Shown here piece after piece: positions 29,243 through 38,052 of a stretch of DNA of 64,000 nt (the stretch's first letter is position 1; each line of letters opens with the position of its first letter). The stretch spans positions 62,001 to 126,000 of the forward strand of contig JANDJL010000004.1 of the NCBI GenBank assembly GCA_024330965.1, given 5' to 3'. This DNA is from Nitrospira sp. GTDB taxonomy: Bacteria; Nitrospirota; Nitrospiria; Nitrospirales; Nitrospiraceae. Under the pieces are notes generated by a model. It was not told where the DNA came from and searched no databases. It worked only from the letters and a program-made list of their open reading frames with translations. Both the position numbers and the translations under genes were made by a program.

Positions 29243-29398
29243 CTATACCGACGCCGCCGTTGCACTCATTTCTTGGAGCACCGCTTTGCAATTGAGACGA
29301 ACTTCATCGCACCATTCTGGATGGTGCGCATAAAGCGCCCGGCGGAGCTCGTCCAGGAAGCTTGGATCATCATCGACGAACAGGACGTGCGCATTCAT
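29243..29398 (-). CDS. 51-residue receiver-domain stump
   Basis: ATG at 29398 overlaps the kinase stop (ATGA), and the frame ends at TAG 29243. The peptide begins [20 protein letters not shown], the first strand and acidic pocket of a receiver, resembling the start of the next gene's receiver, and continues through HHPEW. It stops before the phospho-acceptor Asp, so it cannot be a working receiver. The retained coupling to the kinase suggests the 5' remnant of a lost response regulator, or of a duplication of the HDOD regulator. It is also possible that it is still translated to couple ribosomes to the next gene. Confidence 0.55.
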   Translation of the reverse strand: MNAHVLFVDDDPSFLDELRRALYAHHPEWCDEVRLNCKAVLQEMSATAASV

Positions 29399-30573
29399 GC
29401 CGCTTGCTCCATGTCTTGGTGGCTCCCTGGTTGATGCAGCGGGAGCCGGATGATAAACGTCGTCCCTTTGCCAACCTCGCTCTCCACCGCAATGGTGCCC
29501 TGATGTTTGCCGACCACAACCGACCGTGCGATGGCCAACCCTTGTCCCGTCCCCTTTCCAACTTCCTTCGTCGTAAAGAATGGATCGAAAATCTTGGGCC
29601 GGATCTCTTCGGGAATGCCGGTCCCGGTGTCCGTGATACGAATCTCGGCGGCGTCGCCGTCCCGGCGAGACGCAATCGTGATCAGCCCCTTTTGGCCAGC
29701 GACTTTGACTGTCTCGGCGATCGCATGAGCGGCATTCACGATCATGTTCAGCATCGCCTGATTGAGCTGGCTCAACAGGCAGGGAACCGGCGGAAGGTCC
29801 GGGTCCAGATCAGTCTTGACGTCGGCGACATACTTCCATTCATTGCGCGAGACCGTCACCGTGCTTTCAATAGCTGCATTGAGATTGACGGGCACCTTCT
29901 CATCGCTGCCTGGATGGGCGAAGTCTTTCATCGCGCGCACGATCTTGGCAACCCGTTCGACGCCCTCCGTCGTTTGAGCGATGGCTCGGGGGATTTCCTC
30001 CGTCACATAATCGAGATCGGCTCGCTGCGTCTCGGCTTCACAGGCTTCGATCAGGTCCGGCGGGCAATTCCATGATTTGGCGGACATCAGGAGCTCCCGA
30101 TGCCGGTCAAGGACGGCCAGGAGGCCGGTGAAGGAGTCGGACAGGAAGCGGATGTTGTCGCCGATGAACTGAATAGGCGTGTTGATCTCATGGGCGATTC
30201 CCGCCGCCAGTTGCCCGATCGACTCCAGCTTTTGCGCCTGGGCCAGATCGTGCTCAAGCACAAGACGTTCCGTGATGTCCTCACCCATGATGACCGCATC
30301 GACACCGGAATCTTTGCACAGCGGTGAAATGGTCAGTTTAAGGAACCGCTGTCGATCGTCGCGTGCGCGAAAGGGAACCTTGTCCAAATGAACCGTTGAC
30401 AAAGTGTTGATCACCCGATCGACGGCGTCGAGAATAGGCCCCCAATTCCAGTTGATCGAGGCGTCGCGAAAGGTTCGTCCCAATACCTCAGGCAGGGGAA
30501 TACCGAACAAGTTTTCGGCCCGGCTGGTCCATTCACAGACCGTCCCTGATGCGTCCTCCGATAAAGAACGCAT
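29395..30573 (-). CDS. PAS-HisKA-HATPase sensor kinase, catalytic part (probably frameshifted)
   Basis: 392 codons. PAS ([26 protein letters not shown] ... [12 protein letters not shown]), HisKA with phospho-acceptor His in [19 protein letters not shown], and a HATPase ([31 protein letters not shown]). The ATG at 30573 begins in the middle of a PAS domain. The missing first PAS strand ([12 protein letters not shown]) is in the overlapping frame of the upstream ORF, which carries two membrane helices. One extra base or a +1 shift within 30533-30573 would join them into a normal membrane kinase. Confidence 0.85.
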   Translation of the reverse strand: MRSLSEDASGTVCEWTSRAENLFGIPLPEVLGRTFRDASINWNWGPILDAVDRVINTLSTVHLDKVPFRARDDRQRFLKLTISPLCKDSGVDAVIMGEDITERLVLEHDLAQAQKLESIGQLAAGIAHEINTPIQFIGDNIRFLSDSFTGLLAVLDRHRELLMSAKSWNCPPDLIEACEAETQRADLDYVTEEIPRAIAQTTEGVERVAKIVRAMKDFAHPGSDEKVPVNLNAAIESTVTVSRNEWKYVADVKTDLDPDLPPVPCLLSQLNQAMLNMIVNAAHAIAETVKVAGQKGLITIASRRDGDAAEIRITDTGTGIPEEIRPKIFDPFFTTKEVGKGTGQGLAIARSVVVGKHQGTIAVESEVGKGTTFIIRLPLHQPGSHQDMEQAA

Positions 30574-30880
30574 TCACCGTGGACAGGATCTGAGCTTTGT
30601 CTTGAGCCATTTGATTGGCCCGTTGAGTGGCCGCCGCGAGTTCGGCGGTCCGCTTATTGACGAGATACTCCAATACTCTCGTACCGCGTCGCATCCTCGC
30701 GACGGCAAGGATGAGTCCGCTCAGGCCCGCGACGCCGACGATGCCGAGCAGGAGAACCGTCTGCTGCAGCTCGGTCCCCTGCAACACCAACCCGCGGGAC
30801 AAATTGCCGGATAAGCGAAACACTTGCCACAAGAGACCGGCCATGGCCAGAACGAGCAGCGCGACGACCGCGGCGATCAT
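30533..30880 (-). CDS. Membrane-anchor part of the same sensor kinase (two TM helices + coiled coil)
   Basis: ATG 30880 overlaps the stop of the response regulator remnant upstream (ATGA). The peptide has two hydrophobic helices (about 2-20 and 43-63), then a charged coiled coil (KRTAELAAATQRANQMAQDKAQIL), and ends 41 nt inside the kinase ORF at 30573. Ordinary kinases of this type run helix-helix-coil-PAS in one chain, so this is read as the N-terminal half of a split gene. A sequencing error cannot be excluded from the window alone. Confidence 0.65.
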   Translation of the reverse strand: MIAAVVALLVLAMAGLLWQVFRLSGNLSRGLVLQGTELQQTVLLLGIVGVAGLSGLILAVARMRRGTRVLEYLVNKRTAELAAATQRANQMAQDKAQILSTVNAFFIGGRIRDGL

Positions 30881-31248
30881 TCCTTCCGATCCGCTAGATT
30901 TGCGCAAAGTTTTTTCTCCACCGCCTCAAGCAATTGCTCCCGCGTAAAGGGTTCTGAGAGTTGGCCGAGGCGGACGATGCCCGTCAGACCTCACAGGGGC
31001 CAGCTGACCACACCGTGCTGGCCATCCAATCCACGCCGTACGCCCATGGCGCCTCTCCCTGATCGTCCGTCAACCGCGGAATCCGGGATGAAGAGATCGA
31101 TTAGCGCCATATCGACCGGATGGTTCTTGACGGCCTTGAGCCCTTCCCCGCCTTCGGCGGCTTCCAGCACCGTTATATCCCTTCCCCGAAGAATTCGACT
31201 CAGGGAATCCCTGAGGGATTGATCGTCGTCAAGCATCAGGATAGTCAT
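30877..31248 (-). pseudogene. Response regulator (receiver only) interrupted by an in-frame stop
   Basis: It starts MTILMLDDDQSLRDSLSRIL with a normal receiver N-terminus and phospho-acceptor region (MALIDLFIPD). After that the sequence loses receiver character (Gly/Arg-rich) and hits TGA at 30991-30993. The same frame then continues with a typical receiver end (LSEPFTREQLLEAVEKKL) and stops at 30877. Overall codon count (about 122) equals one receiver domain. The middle may also contain compensating small indels. The C-terminal end still overlaps the kinase start, showing the original operon order. Confidence 0.7.
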
Positions 31249-31326
31249 TGGCTGACTCCGGCCGGACAGGGCAGTTCAATCGCCACGTTTCTCTTATTCG
31301 GCACGGAGTGAGAAAAACTGAACGCG

Positions 31327-33819
31327 CTAAAATGCTGGTGCCAGAACCCCACTGGCATCACGCCAGTGCGGGACCCAGGCGAGAGCCACAAGCTTCACGG
31401 CGATGTTGGTTTTGGTGGGCTTGATGGGAATGGATTCAAGCTTTTCATTCAACGGATCGACGGCATCAGCAAGCGCCTCGCTTTCCGATCTGAACTGCGC
31501 TTCGAGGTCTGCCAACTGCCGTTGAAGGGCTGCAAGGTTTTCTTCCGCCGCACCGACGTCTTTCGATTCCTTGATGGCCCGACCGGCCCCGCGGATCGCC
31601 GTGGCGGCCCGTCCGATATTCGCGGCGCTGATCGTCTTGCGCCCAAGAAAGGCCCCGAGGAGGGAGGCCCCGACCGTGATCGCGGCCTGCGCCTTACTGG
31701 TGCGGGCTTCCATTTCCTGCTTGGCCTTCATCTGCTCAGCCCGCCTGATCCGCTCCTGGAGCGCGGCGATTTTCGGAGCATACTTTTTCCGCAGGCTTTC
31801 GACCATCTGATCCCGCCGCTCTCGACCGAGCTGGAGCAGACGGAGGCGAAAGTCCCGCTCCGACTCACCGGGCTTGGAGACTTCCTTCGTGCTGGGGCTC
31901 CTCAGCACCTCCATCTGCCTCGTCCTATACAGCCAAGCGGCAAACTCCTTGTTCCACTCAACATAGTGTTTGGCTTTACCAGCGACGGCGGGCGGCGGAA
32001 GAAAGTGTGCACCGGCGACCGGAGCCTGTTCGAGATCCCCGACGGCCACGTCAATAGGGCTTGCTTGATCCCAATCCACCGCAACCGGACCATCTGTCAT
32101 CGGAACCACCACCGTAACCGACTCCATGGCCTCAAGGCCGAGTTTGAGGTCGACGAAACGGACCTGTGACGATGCGAGAAGCATCGGTGCATAGACCACT
32201 TCGCATCCGCTCGTCTTGGTGCCGCGCAACGGCACGAAGCATTGCGGCACATCGGGCGGCAACATCGGACGCGAGGCGTGAGAAGTGAGGGATGAGGAGT
32301 GAGGCGAAGCAGTGGATTTCTCTTTCCCCTCACTTTTCACCTCTAACCCCTTACCCCTTACCGGATCCATCAACGTCTTAATCTGCGTTCGCATGAGCGG
32401 TCCGCGCAAATAGGAAAGACACCAGCGGGTTTCAAAGACAACGGGCTCGTCCTCATGCACGTTGTGCATCAGGAAAATGCGGTTGCCCAAGCCCGCCAGG
32501 ATTTGCTCCATGCGGATTCGATCAAACCGTTGCCCTGAACCGGCCGAGACCCCTTCCAACCCTTCGAGCACCCGCGCCTTGTCCCGCTCGGTCTGAAGCC
32601 GGCCGATGAACCAGGTGCCAGTGTTGGCCAAGCCCTTGTAATCAAGATCGACCGGATTCTGTGTGGCCAGCACGACGCCGAGCCCGAACGCGCGCGCCTG
32701 TTTGAGCAACGTGAGCAGGGGCTGTTTGGACGGCGGGTTGGCCACAGGGGGGAAATAGCCAAAGATTTCATCCATGTAGAAGATCGCTCGCAGGCTGGTT
32801 GTGCCTGATTGCGCACGCATCCACGCGATCATCTGCCCCAACAGCAACGTAACGAAGAACATCCGTTCGGCATCGTTCAGGTGTGCGATGGACAAGATGG
32901 CAAGGCGCGGTTTGCCGGCCGGCGTGTAGAGCAGGGACTGGACGTCAAGGGCCTCCCCTTCGAGCCACACCTGAAATCCCGGGGCTGCCAGCAGATTGTT
33001 GAGCTTCATCGCCAAGGCGAACCGCTCCTTCGCGGGGAAGAAGGACTCGATGTCCAGCACACCGATCTTGGTCACGGGCGGTGTTTGAATGGCACGAATC
33101 AATGAGGCAAGATCGAGGTCTTCTTCGTTCTTCCAACAGTGATTGAAGACCGTGGACAGCAGGATATGTTCACGGCTCTGGATCGGATCGGCGTCGATGC
33201 CGAGCAGCCCCAGCAGGCTCGTCACCGTCATGTTGATTCGCTCGCGCAGCAGTTCGGCCTCGTCGCGCACATCGGCCGCCGGTGCTTCGAACGATTTCAT
33301 GATCGAGATCGGCAAACCGGCATTGCTGCCCGGTGTGTAGATCGCTACCTCCGCCGCTTCGCGCAACCGTCGAATCCGCTCTCCGCTTTGCCCCCATTCC
33401 GCCAGGCCCCTCTTCCACAGGTCAGCCTGTTGCGCCGCGTATTCATCCGGTGAGAGGCCTTTCTTCCGCGCGTCATCTTCATTAATCCAGGGACGAAAGT
33501 CTTCTGCTTTCAAGGAAGGGAAGGTCAACATGAGATTGCCGAGATCACCCTTGGGATCGACGATGATCGCCGGGATGCCATCGATCGCTGCCTCTTCGAG
33601 CAGCGCGAGGCACAGACCGGTTTTTCCGCTTCCGGTCATGCCGACACAGACCGCGTGGGTCACAAGATCCTTCGAATCGTAGAGGAACCAGCCGGGCTTG
33701 AGTTGCTTGGCGACCAGGTCATAGGGACGACCGAGGTAGAAGACACCCAACTTTTCGAAGTCATCGGGGCCGCCGGGCAGCCCGCCTCTTGATGCCGGTT
33801 CGTGCTCGTGTAACGACAT
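31327..33819 (-). CDS. HerA/DUF87-like P-loop ATPase
   Basis: 830 aa from ATG 33819, with AAGGAG 8 nt upstream. Walker A GMTGSGKT at 60-67, then AIIVDPKGDLGN, Walker B near 345 (AIFYMDEIFGYFP) and VVLATQNPVDLDYKGL (sensor-like Gln). This is the HerA/FtsK-type core of DUF87 proteins that act as bag-like ATPases on DNA or as membrane-linked motors. The C-terminal third is charged coiled coil (LQERIRRAEQMKAKQEMEAR) with a short Gly/Ala stretch. A linker near residue 490-520 looks like an inserted repeat. No nuclease partner is adjacent. It starts 2 nt after the DUF486 stop. Confidence 0.85.
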   Translation of the reverse strand: MSLHEHEPASRGGLPGGPDDFEKLGVFYLGRPYDLVAKQLKPGWFLYDSKDLVTHAVCVGMTGSGKTGLCLALLEEAAIDGIPAIIVDPKGDLGNLMLTFPSLKAEDFRPWINEDDARKKGLSPDEYAAQQADLWKRGLAEWGQSGERIRRLREAAEVAIYTPGSNAGLPISIMKSFEAPAADVRDEAELLRERINMTVTSLLGLLGIDADPIQSREHILLSTVFNHCWKNEEDLDLASLIRAIQTPPVTKIGVLDIESFFPAKERFALAMKLNNLLAAPGFQVWLEGEALDVQSLLYTPAGKPRLAILSIAHLNDAERMFFVTLLLGQMIAWMRAQSGTTSLRAIFYMDEIFGYFPPVANPPSKQPLLTLLKQARAFGLGVVLATQNPVDLDYKGLANTGTWFIGRLQTERDKARVLEGLEGVSAGSGQRFDRIRMEQILAGLGNRIFLMHNVHEDEPVVFETRWCLSYLRGPLMRTQIKTLMDPVRGKGLEVKSEGKEKSTASPHSSSLTSHASRPMLPPDVPQCFVPLRGTKTSGCEVVYAPMLLASSQVRFVDLKLGLEAMESVTVVVPMTDGPVAVDWDQASPIDVAVGDLEQAPVAGAHFLPPPAVAGKAKHYVEWNKEFAAWLYRTRQMEVLRSPSTKEVSKPGESERDFRLRLLQLGRERRDQMVESLRKKYAPKIAALQERIRRAEQMKAKQEMEARTSKAQAAITVGASLLGAFLGRKTISAANIGRAATAIRGAGRAIKESKDVGAAEENLAALQRQLADLEAQFRSESEALADAVDPLNEKLESIPIKPTKTNIAVKLVALAWVPHWRDASGVLAPAF
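32272..32365. repeat. Low-complexity repeat inserted in frame in the ATPase gene
   Basis: On the plus strand, GAGGCGTGAGAAGTGAGGGA and its variants are followed by CCCCTCACTTTTCACC and CCCCTTACCCCTTACC. The unit is G/A-rich on one half and C/T-rich on the other. It encodes about 30 Ser/Thr/His/Lys-rich residues (SSSLTSHASRP) unlike the rest of the protein, in a linker between the ATPase core and the C-terminal part. It resembles mobile short-repeat elements found between genes. Confidence 0.5.
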
Positions 33820-33821
33820 GG

Positions 33822-34151
33822 TCACCACTCCTTAAAGATGAGGAAGACGGCACCGACCATCAGGCCGAAGCCGGCCAGGTAGTTCCATTTAAGCGGCTCC
33901 TTGAGGTAGAGCACGGAGAAGACGCAAAACACGATGAGCGTGATCACTTCCTGGATTGTCTTCAATTGTGCAGCGGTGAATTCATAGTGGCCGATGCGAT
34001 TGGCCGGCACCTGAAAACAGTACTCGATAAACGCGATGCCCCAACTCACGACGATCGCCGTCCATAGTGGCGTGTCTTTGTATTTCAAATGCCCGTACCA
34101 GGCAAAGGTCATGAAGATGTTCGAGATGGTCAAGAGAATGATGGTACGCAT
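33822..34151 (-). CDS. DMT superfamily protein, DUF486 family
   Basis: 109 aa with four predicted membrane helices: TIILLTISNIFMTFAWYGHLK, WTAIVVSWGIAFIEYCFQVPANRIG, EVITLIVFCVFSVLYLKEPLKW and a final GFGLMVGAVFLIF. These are characteristic DUF486 sequences (PANRIGHYEFTAAQLKTIQEVITL). The family resembles small multidrug/metabolite transporters, but no substrate is established. Its stop is 2 nt before the ATPase ATG, so the two are likely co-transcribed. Confidence 0.9.
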   Translation of the reverse strand: MRTIILLTISNIFMTFAWYGHLKYKDTPLWTAIVVSWGIAFIEYCFQVPANRIGHYEFTAAQLKTIQEVITLIVFCVFSVLYLKEPLKWNYLAGFGLMVGAVFLIFKEW

Positions 34152-34364
34152 GAAATTGGCTCCTCGTTCGAACGGTCAAGCACAATTCGTGTCGGGTTCG
34201 TCGTTCATTTCGTCATTCTTTGGGAACGGTCTTCCCGGCCTAGGCGATCGGAGCCCGGCGCTCATCCTCGTTCCCCCTGCACGGACCCAACCGTTCAAGG
34301 GGCCCTTTTGCGATTCGGAAGCTTGAGGGCTCGGCGTTCTTCGACGGCCCGAGCACGCACATCC

Positions 34365-36872
34365 TTACAACCCCGCCTCTCGCAGCACCTGCCCCGTGTA
34401 CGACCGTTTAGACACGGCGACTTCCCTGGGCGACCCCTCCGCCACGATTTCACCGCCGCGGTCGCCACCCTCAGGACCGAGGTCGATGATCCAATCGGCG
34501 TTCTTGATGACGTCGAGGTTATGCTCGATGACCAGTACGGTATTGCCAGCCTCCACCAACCGATCCAACACGTCGAGCAATCGTTGCACATCAGCGAAAT
34601 GGAGGCCTGTGGTGGGCTCATCAAGGATGTACAACGTCCGGCCTGTCGCCCGCTTGGAAAGTTCCCGTGAGAGCTTCACCCGCTGCGCTTCTCCGCCTGA
34701 GAGTGTCGTGGCTGACTGCCCCAATTTCACATAGTGCAGCCCGACGTCATGGAGGGTCTGGAGCTTGGCTTTGATCAAGGGAATGTGTTCGAAAAACTCC
34801 AGCGCGTCGTCCACGGTCATGTTCAGCACATCGGCGATGCTTTTACCTTTGTGCAGAATTTCCAGCGTTTCCCGGTTGTACCGCTGGCCCTTGCAAACTT
34901 CGCAGGTCACGTACACATCCGGCAAGAAATGCATCTCGATCTTGATCAGACCGTCACCCTGACAGGCTTCACAGCGCCCGCCCTTCACGTTGAAACTGTA
35001 GCGCCCGGGCTTATAGCCTCGAACCCGCGACTCAGGAAGATTTGAGTAGAGGTCGCGGATGTGGCCGAACAATCCGGTGTAGGTCGCAGGGTTGGAGCGG
35101 GGCGTGCGGCCAATCGGCGACTGATCGATATCGATCACCTTGTCAAGCGCCTCGACCCCCTTCAGTTCCTTGCATCCATCGATCTTCGGCTTTTTGTGAT
35201 AGAGCATCTGCGAGAGCGAATGGAACAACACCTCCAGCACCAAGGTGCTCTTGCCCGATCCGGACACCCCGGTCACGCACGTGAGCAGCCCAAGGGGGAT
35301 CTTGGCCGTCACGTTCTTCAGATTGTGCTTGCTCGCGCCTACAACAGAGAGAAATCCTTTGGGCTTTCGTTGTCTCCGCGGCACTGCAACGGTTTGCGCT
35401 CCTCGTAAATACTGTCCCGTCAACGAATGGGGAGCATCCATCACCTCTTGTGGTGTGCCCTTGGCGACGATGTGCCCCCCGTGCGATCCCGCGCCGGGCC
35501 CCATGTCGAGAATGTAATCCGCCGCCAGCATGGTCTCGGCGTCGTGTTCGACGACGACCACGGTATTGCCAAGATCCCGCAGCCTGAGCAGCGTTTGCAG
35601 CAGGCGGCGGTTATCCCGCTGGTGGAGTCCGATTGACGGCTCATCGAGGATATAGAGGACCCCCACGAGGCCGGAGCCGATCTGCGTGGCCAATCTGATC
35701 CGTTGTCCTTCGCCACCGGACAGCGTGGCCGCAGGACGGTCGAGCGTCAGGTAGTCGAGCCCGACGTTGACCAGGAAGCCAAGCCGCTCGCGGATTTCCT
35801 TCAGAATACGGTGTGCGATCACCAATTCACGGTCCGTCAGCTTGAGCGACAGGAAAAACTCCGCCGCCGCTCTCACAGAGAGAGCCGTCACCTCGGCAAT
35901 CGACTTTTGCTCAATCTTGATCGCCAAGCTTTCCGGTTTCAGTCTGGTCCCCCGGCAGGCCTCGCACAGGTCGAGCAAGGTGAAATCCTCTTCCTCGGGG
36001 TGACCGGGCGTCATTTGATATCCGATGCCGTCGCAGACCGGGCACGCCCCATGGGGACTGTTGAAAGAGAAGATTCTCGGTGTCACTTCCGGATAGCTGA
36101 TGCCGCATTTGATACAGGCCAGTTTGTCGCTGTAAAGCCTGGTCTTCCCGTCCTCGGTGAGGATCCCGACCAATCCACTGGTTAGTTTGAGCGTCGTTTC
36201 AACCGAATCGGCAAGTCGCCGCATGAAGGCGTCGCCCGGTTTCATCACAAGGCGGTCGACAATGATCTCGATCGTGTGTTTCTTCTGCTTGTCGAGGGCG
36301 ATGTCTTCACCAAGATCAACGATGGTGCCGTCGATACGGGCACGGACGTAGCCGGCCTTGCGCATTTCCAGCAGTTCTTTGCGATATTCCCCCTTTCGTC
36401 CTCTGACAATCGGCGCCAGAATTTGAAACTTGGTCCCCTCCGGCAACGTAGCGACCGCGTCGACCATCTGTTGCACGGTCTGCGCGGCGATTTCCTCGCC
36501 GCATTGAAAACAATAGGGGCGGCCCACCCGGGCGAACAGAAGGCGCAGATAGTCGTAAATCTCTGTGACCGTCCCGACCGTGGAGCGGGGATTGTGGCTG
36601 GTGCTCTTCTGCTCGATGGAAATGGCGGGCGACAGCCCTTCGATCGAATCGACATCGGGCTTACCCATTTGTTCCAGGAATTGACGCGCATAGGCGGACA
36701 GGGACTCGACATACCGTCGCTGACCTTCGGCGTAAATCGTGTCGAAGGCCAAAGACGACTTCCCCGATCCGCTCAGGCCGGTGATGACAACCAGTTTGTC
36801 ACGCGGGATCTCAACATCGATGTTCTTGAGATTATGTTCGCGGGCACCTTTGACGATGATCGAGCCTGGCAT
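34365..36872 (-). CDS. uvrA: UvrABC excinuclease subunit A, short form
   Basis: 835 aa from ATG 36872 ([17 protein letters not shown]); upstream in-frame codons include the promoter region. Two ABC ATPases: Walker A GLSGSGKS (32-39) and GVSGSGKS, signatures LSGGEGQR and LSGGEAQR. Zinc motifs CIKC/CPVC and CEAC/CEVC are kept. It is about 105 residues shorter than E. coli UvrA (940): the segment between CPVCDGIG and the CEACRGTRL motif is about 25 residues instead of about 110, and this accounts for nearly all the difference. Recognises DNA damage with UvrB. Confidence 0.94.
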   Translation of the reverse strand: MPGSIIVKGAREHNLKNIDVEIPRDKLVVITGLSGSGKSSLAFDTIYAEGQRRYVESLSAYARQFLEQMGKPDVDSIEGLSPAISIEQKSTSHNPRSTVGTVTEIYDYLRLLFARVGRPYCFQCGEEIAAQTVQQMVDAVATLPEGTKFQILAPIVRGRKGEYRKELLEMRKAGYVRARIDGTIVDLGEDIALDKQKKHTIEIIVDRLVMKPGDAFMRRLADSVETTLKLTSGLVGILTEDGKTRLYSDKLACIKCGISYPEVTPRIFSFNSPHGACPVCDGIGYQMTPGHPEEEDFTLLDLCEACRGTRLKPESLAIKIEQKSIAEVTALSVRAAAEFFLSLKLTDRELVIAHRILKEIRERLGFLVNVGLDYLTLDRPAATLSGGEGQRIRLATQIGSGLVGVLYILDEPSIGLHQRDNRRLLQTLLRLRDLGNTVVVVEHDAETMLAADYILDMGPGAGSHGGHIVAKGTPQEVMDAPHSLTGQYLRGAQTVAVPRRQRKPKGFLSVVGASKHNLKNVTAKIPLGLLTCVTGVSGSGKSTLVLEVLFHSLSQMLYHKKPKIDGCKELKGVEALDKVIDIDQSPIGRTPRSNPATYTGLFGHIRDLYSNLPESRVRGYKPGRYSFNVKGGRCEACQGDGLIKIEMHFLPDVYVTCEVCKGQRYNRETLEILHKGKSIADVLNMTVDDALEFFEHIPLIKAKLQTLHDVGLHYVKLGQSATTLSGGEAQRVKLSRELSKRATGRTLYILDEPTTGLHFADVQRLLDVLDRLVEAGNTVLVIEHNLDVIKNADWIIDLGPEGGDRGGEIVAEGSPREVAVSKRSYTGQVLREAGL

Positions 36873-36949
36873 GGGGGCGTTTCCCTCTTCCCCCACCGAT
36901 AAGAGATGACAGGAAGGGGGAACTCCAACAGTGATTGTCACCGCGCCGG

Positions 36950-36958
36950 ATTATACCA
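36950..36958 (-). promoter_or_regulatory. Extended -10 promoter for uvrA
   Basis: On the minus strand TGGTATAAT (TGn plus consensus -10) lies about 78 nt upstream of the uvrA ATG. No good -35 is found 16-18 nt further up, as expected for an extended -10 promoter. I see no LexA-type palindrome beside it. The rest of 36873-37189 holds no gene I can support. Confidence 0.5.
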
Positions 36959-37189
36959 TGGCAATTGGCCGGGATCTGGCGAGCGGAGGAAGCAGTCCAT
37001 GGCCCCCACGGCAACAAGAGGAGTATCGCTGACGGCGCCCGTGCATTCGCCCACAAGACCAAGCTCCGCATCGACGGTCGTGGACTCACACCGGATCGTC
37101 AATCCGTAGCGGGCGCGACGTGTCGCACACGGAGGCGGAGGGCACGCCGGCTTGACACCGCCTTCAACCGGGTGCTACCACGGTCCACT

Positions 37190-37966
37190 ATGTTGAAAAC
37201 TCAGGACCAGCCTGCCGCGCCTCGAACACCAGTTGAGGCCAAGGTCGTCTCGACCTGGTCCGGTCAGGCACGGGAACAGGCTGTCCAACGGATGTTCACA
37301 GCCATTGCCGGCGTGTACGACCTGAACAACACGCTCTTAAGCTTCGGCCTTCATCATCGCTGGAAGAAAATTGCCGCGTCGTATGTCACGCCGGTCGAAG
37401 GTGGCATGGCGCTCGACGTGGGAGCCGGCACCGCCGACCTGGCGATTCTCGTGGAGCCGCGCATGGGACCGAACGGGCACGTGATCGCGTCCGACTTGAA
37501 CCGCGCCATGTTGTCCGAAGGGCTCAAGAAGGTGGCTGGCAAAGGGTTGACGGGCAAGATTACCTGTTTGCAGGCGAGCGCCGAACGGTTGGGATTTGTG
37601 GATGACACCTTCGACGCAGTGACGACGGGCTTCTGCATGCGAAACGTCGGCAATTTGCCGCTGGCCGTCGCCGAGATCCGCCGCATTCTCAAGCCCGGCG
37701 GCCGTTTCGTCTGTTTGGAATTCTCCCGCCCCGTCTATGGATGGCTGCGGACCCTGTATGACTGGTACTCGTTTACGCTGCTCCCGTGGATCGGCACGAA
37801 GGTGGCCCGCGATTCGACCGGCGTGTACGAGTATCTCCCGGCCTCGATCCGCACGTTTCCGGATCAGGAACGACTGTGCCAGATTCTCCGCGAGGCTGGA
37901 TTCCAGCAGGTGGAATATAGAAACCTGACGGGAGGCATCGTCGCGATCCATGTGGCGACAAAATAA
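37190..37966 (+). CDS. ubiE: Ubiquinone/menaquinone biosynthesis C-methyltransferase (UbiE/MenG family)
   Basis: 258 aa from ATG 37190. SAM-binding motif I is ALDVGAGTADLAI, preceded by VQRMFTAIAGVYDLNNTLLSFGLHHRWK, the UbiE N-terminal signature, and followed by AVTTGFCMRNVGNLPLAVAEIRRILKPGGRFVCLEFSRP. It methylates demethylmenaquinone or the ubiquinone precursor, giving the quinone used by complex I. TTGACA at 37152 with a weak TACCAC 18 nt on would put the start of transcription next to the ATG; there is no clear ribosome-binding site. Confidence 0.92.
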   Translation: MLKTQDQPAAPRTPVEAKVVSTWSGQAREQAVQRMFTAIAGVYDLNNTLLSFGLHHRWKKIAASYVTPVEGGMALDVGAGTADLAILVEPRMGPNGHVIASDLNRAMLSEGLKKVAGKGLTGKITCLQASAERLGFVDDTFDAVTTGFCMRNVGNLPLAVAEIRRILKPGGRFVCLEFSRPVYGWLRTLYDWYSFTLLPWIGTKVARDSTGVYEYLPASIRTFPDQERLCQILREAGFQQVEYRNLTGGIVAIHVATK

Positions 37967-38052
37967 CGTCATTAGTCAGTCGTCACTCATCAAGATGAGA
38001 CGAATCCAGAGGTGGGCCCCTTTCGCAGGGGACGATGACGAGTGACAGGCAT

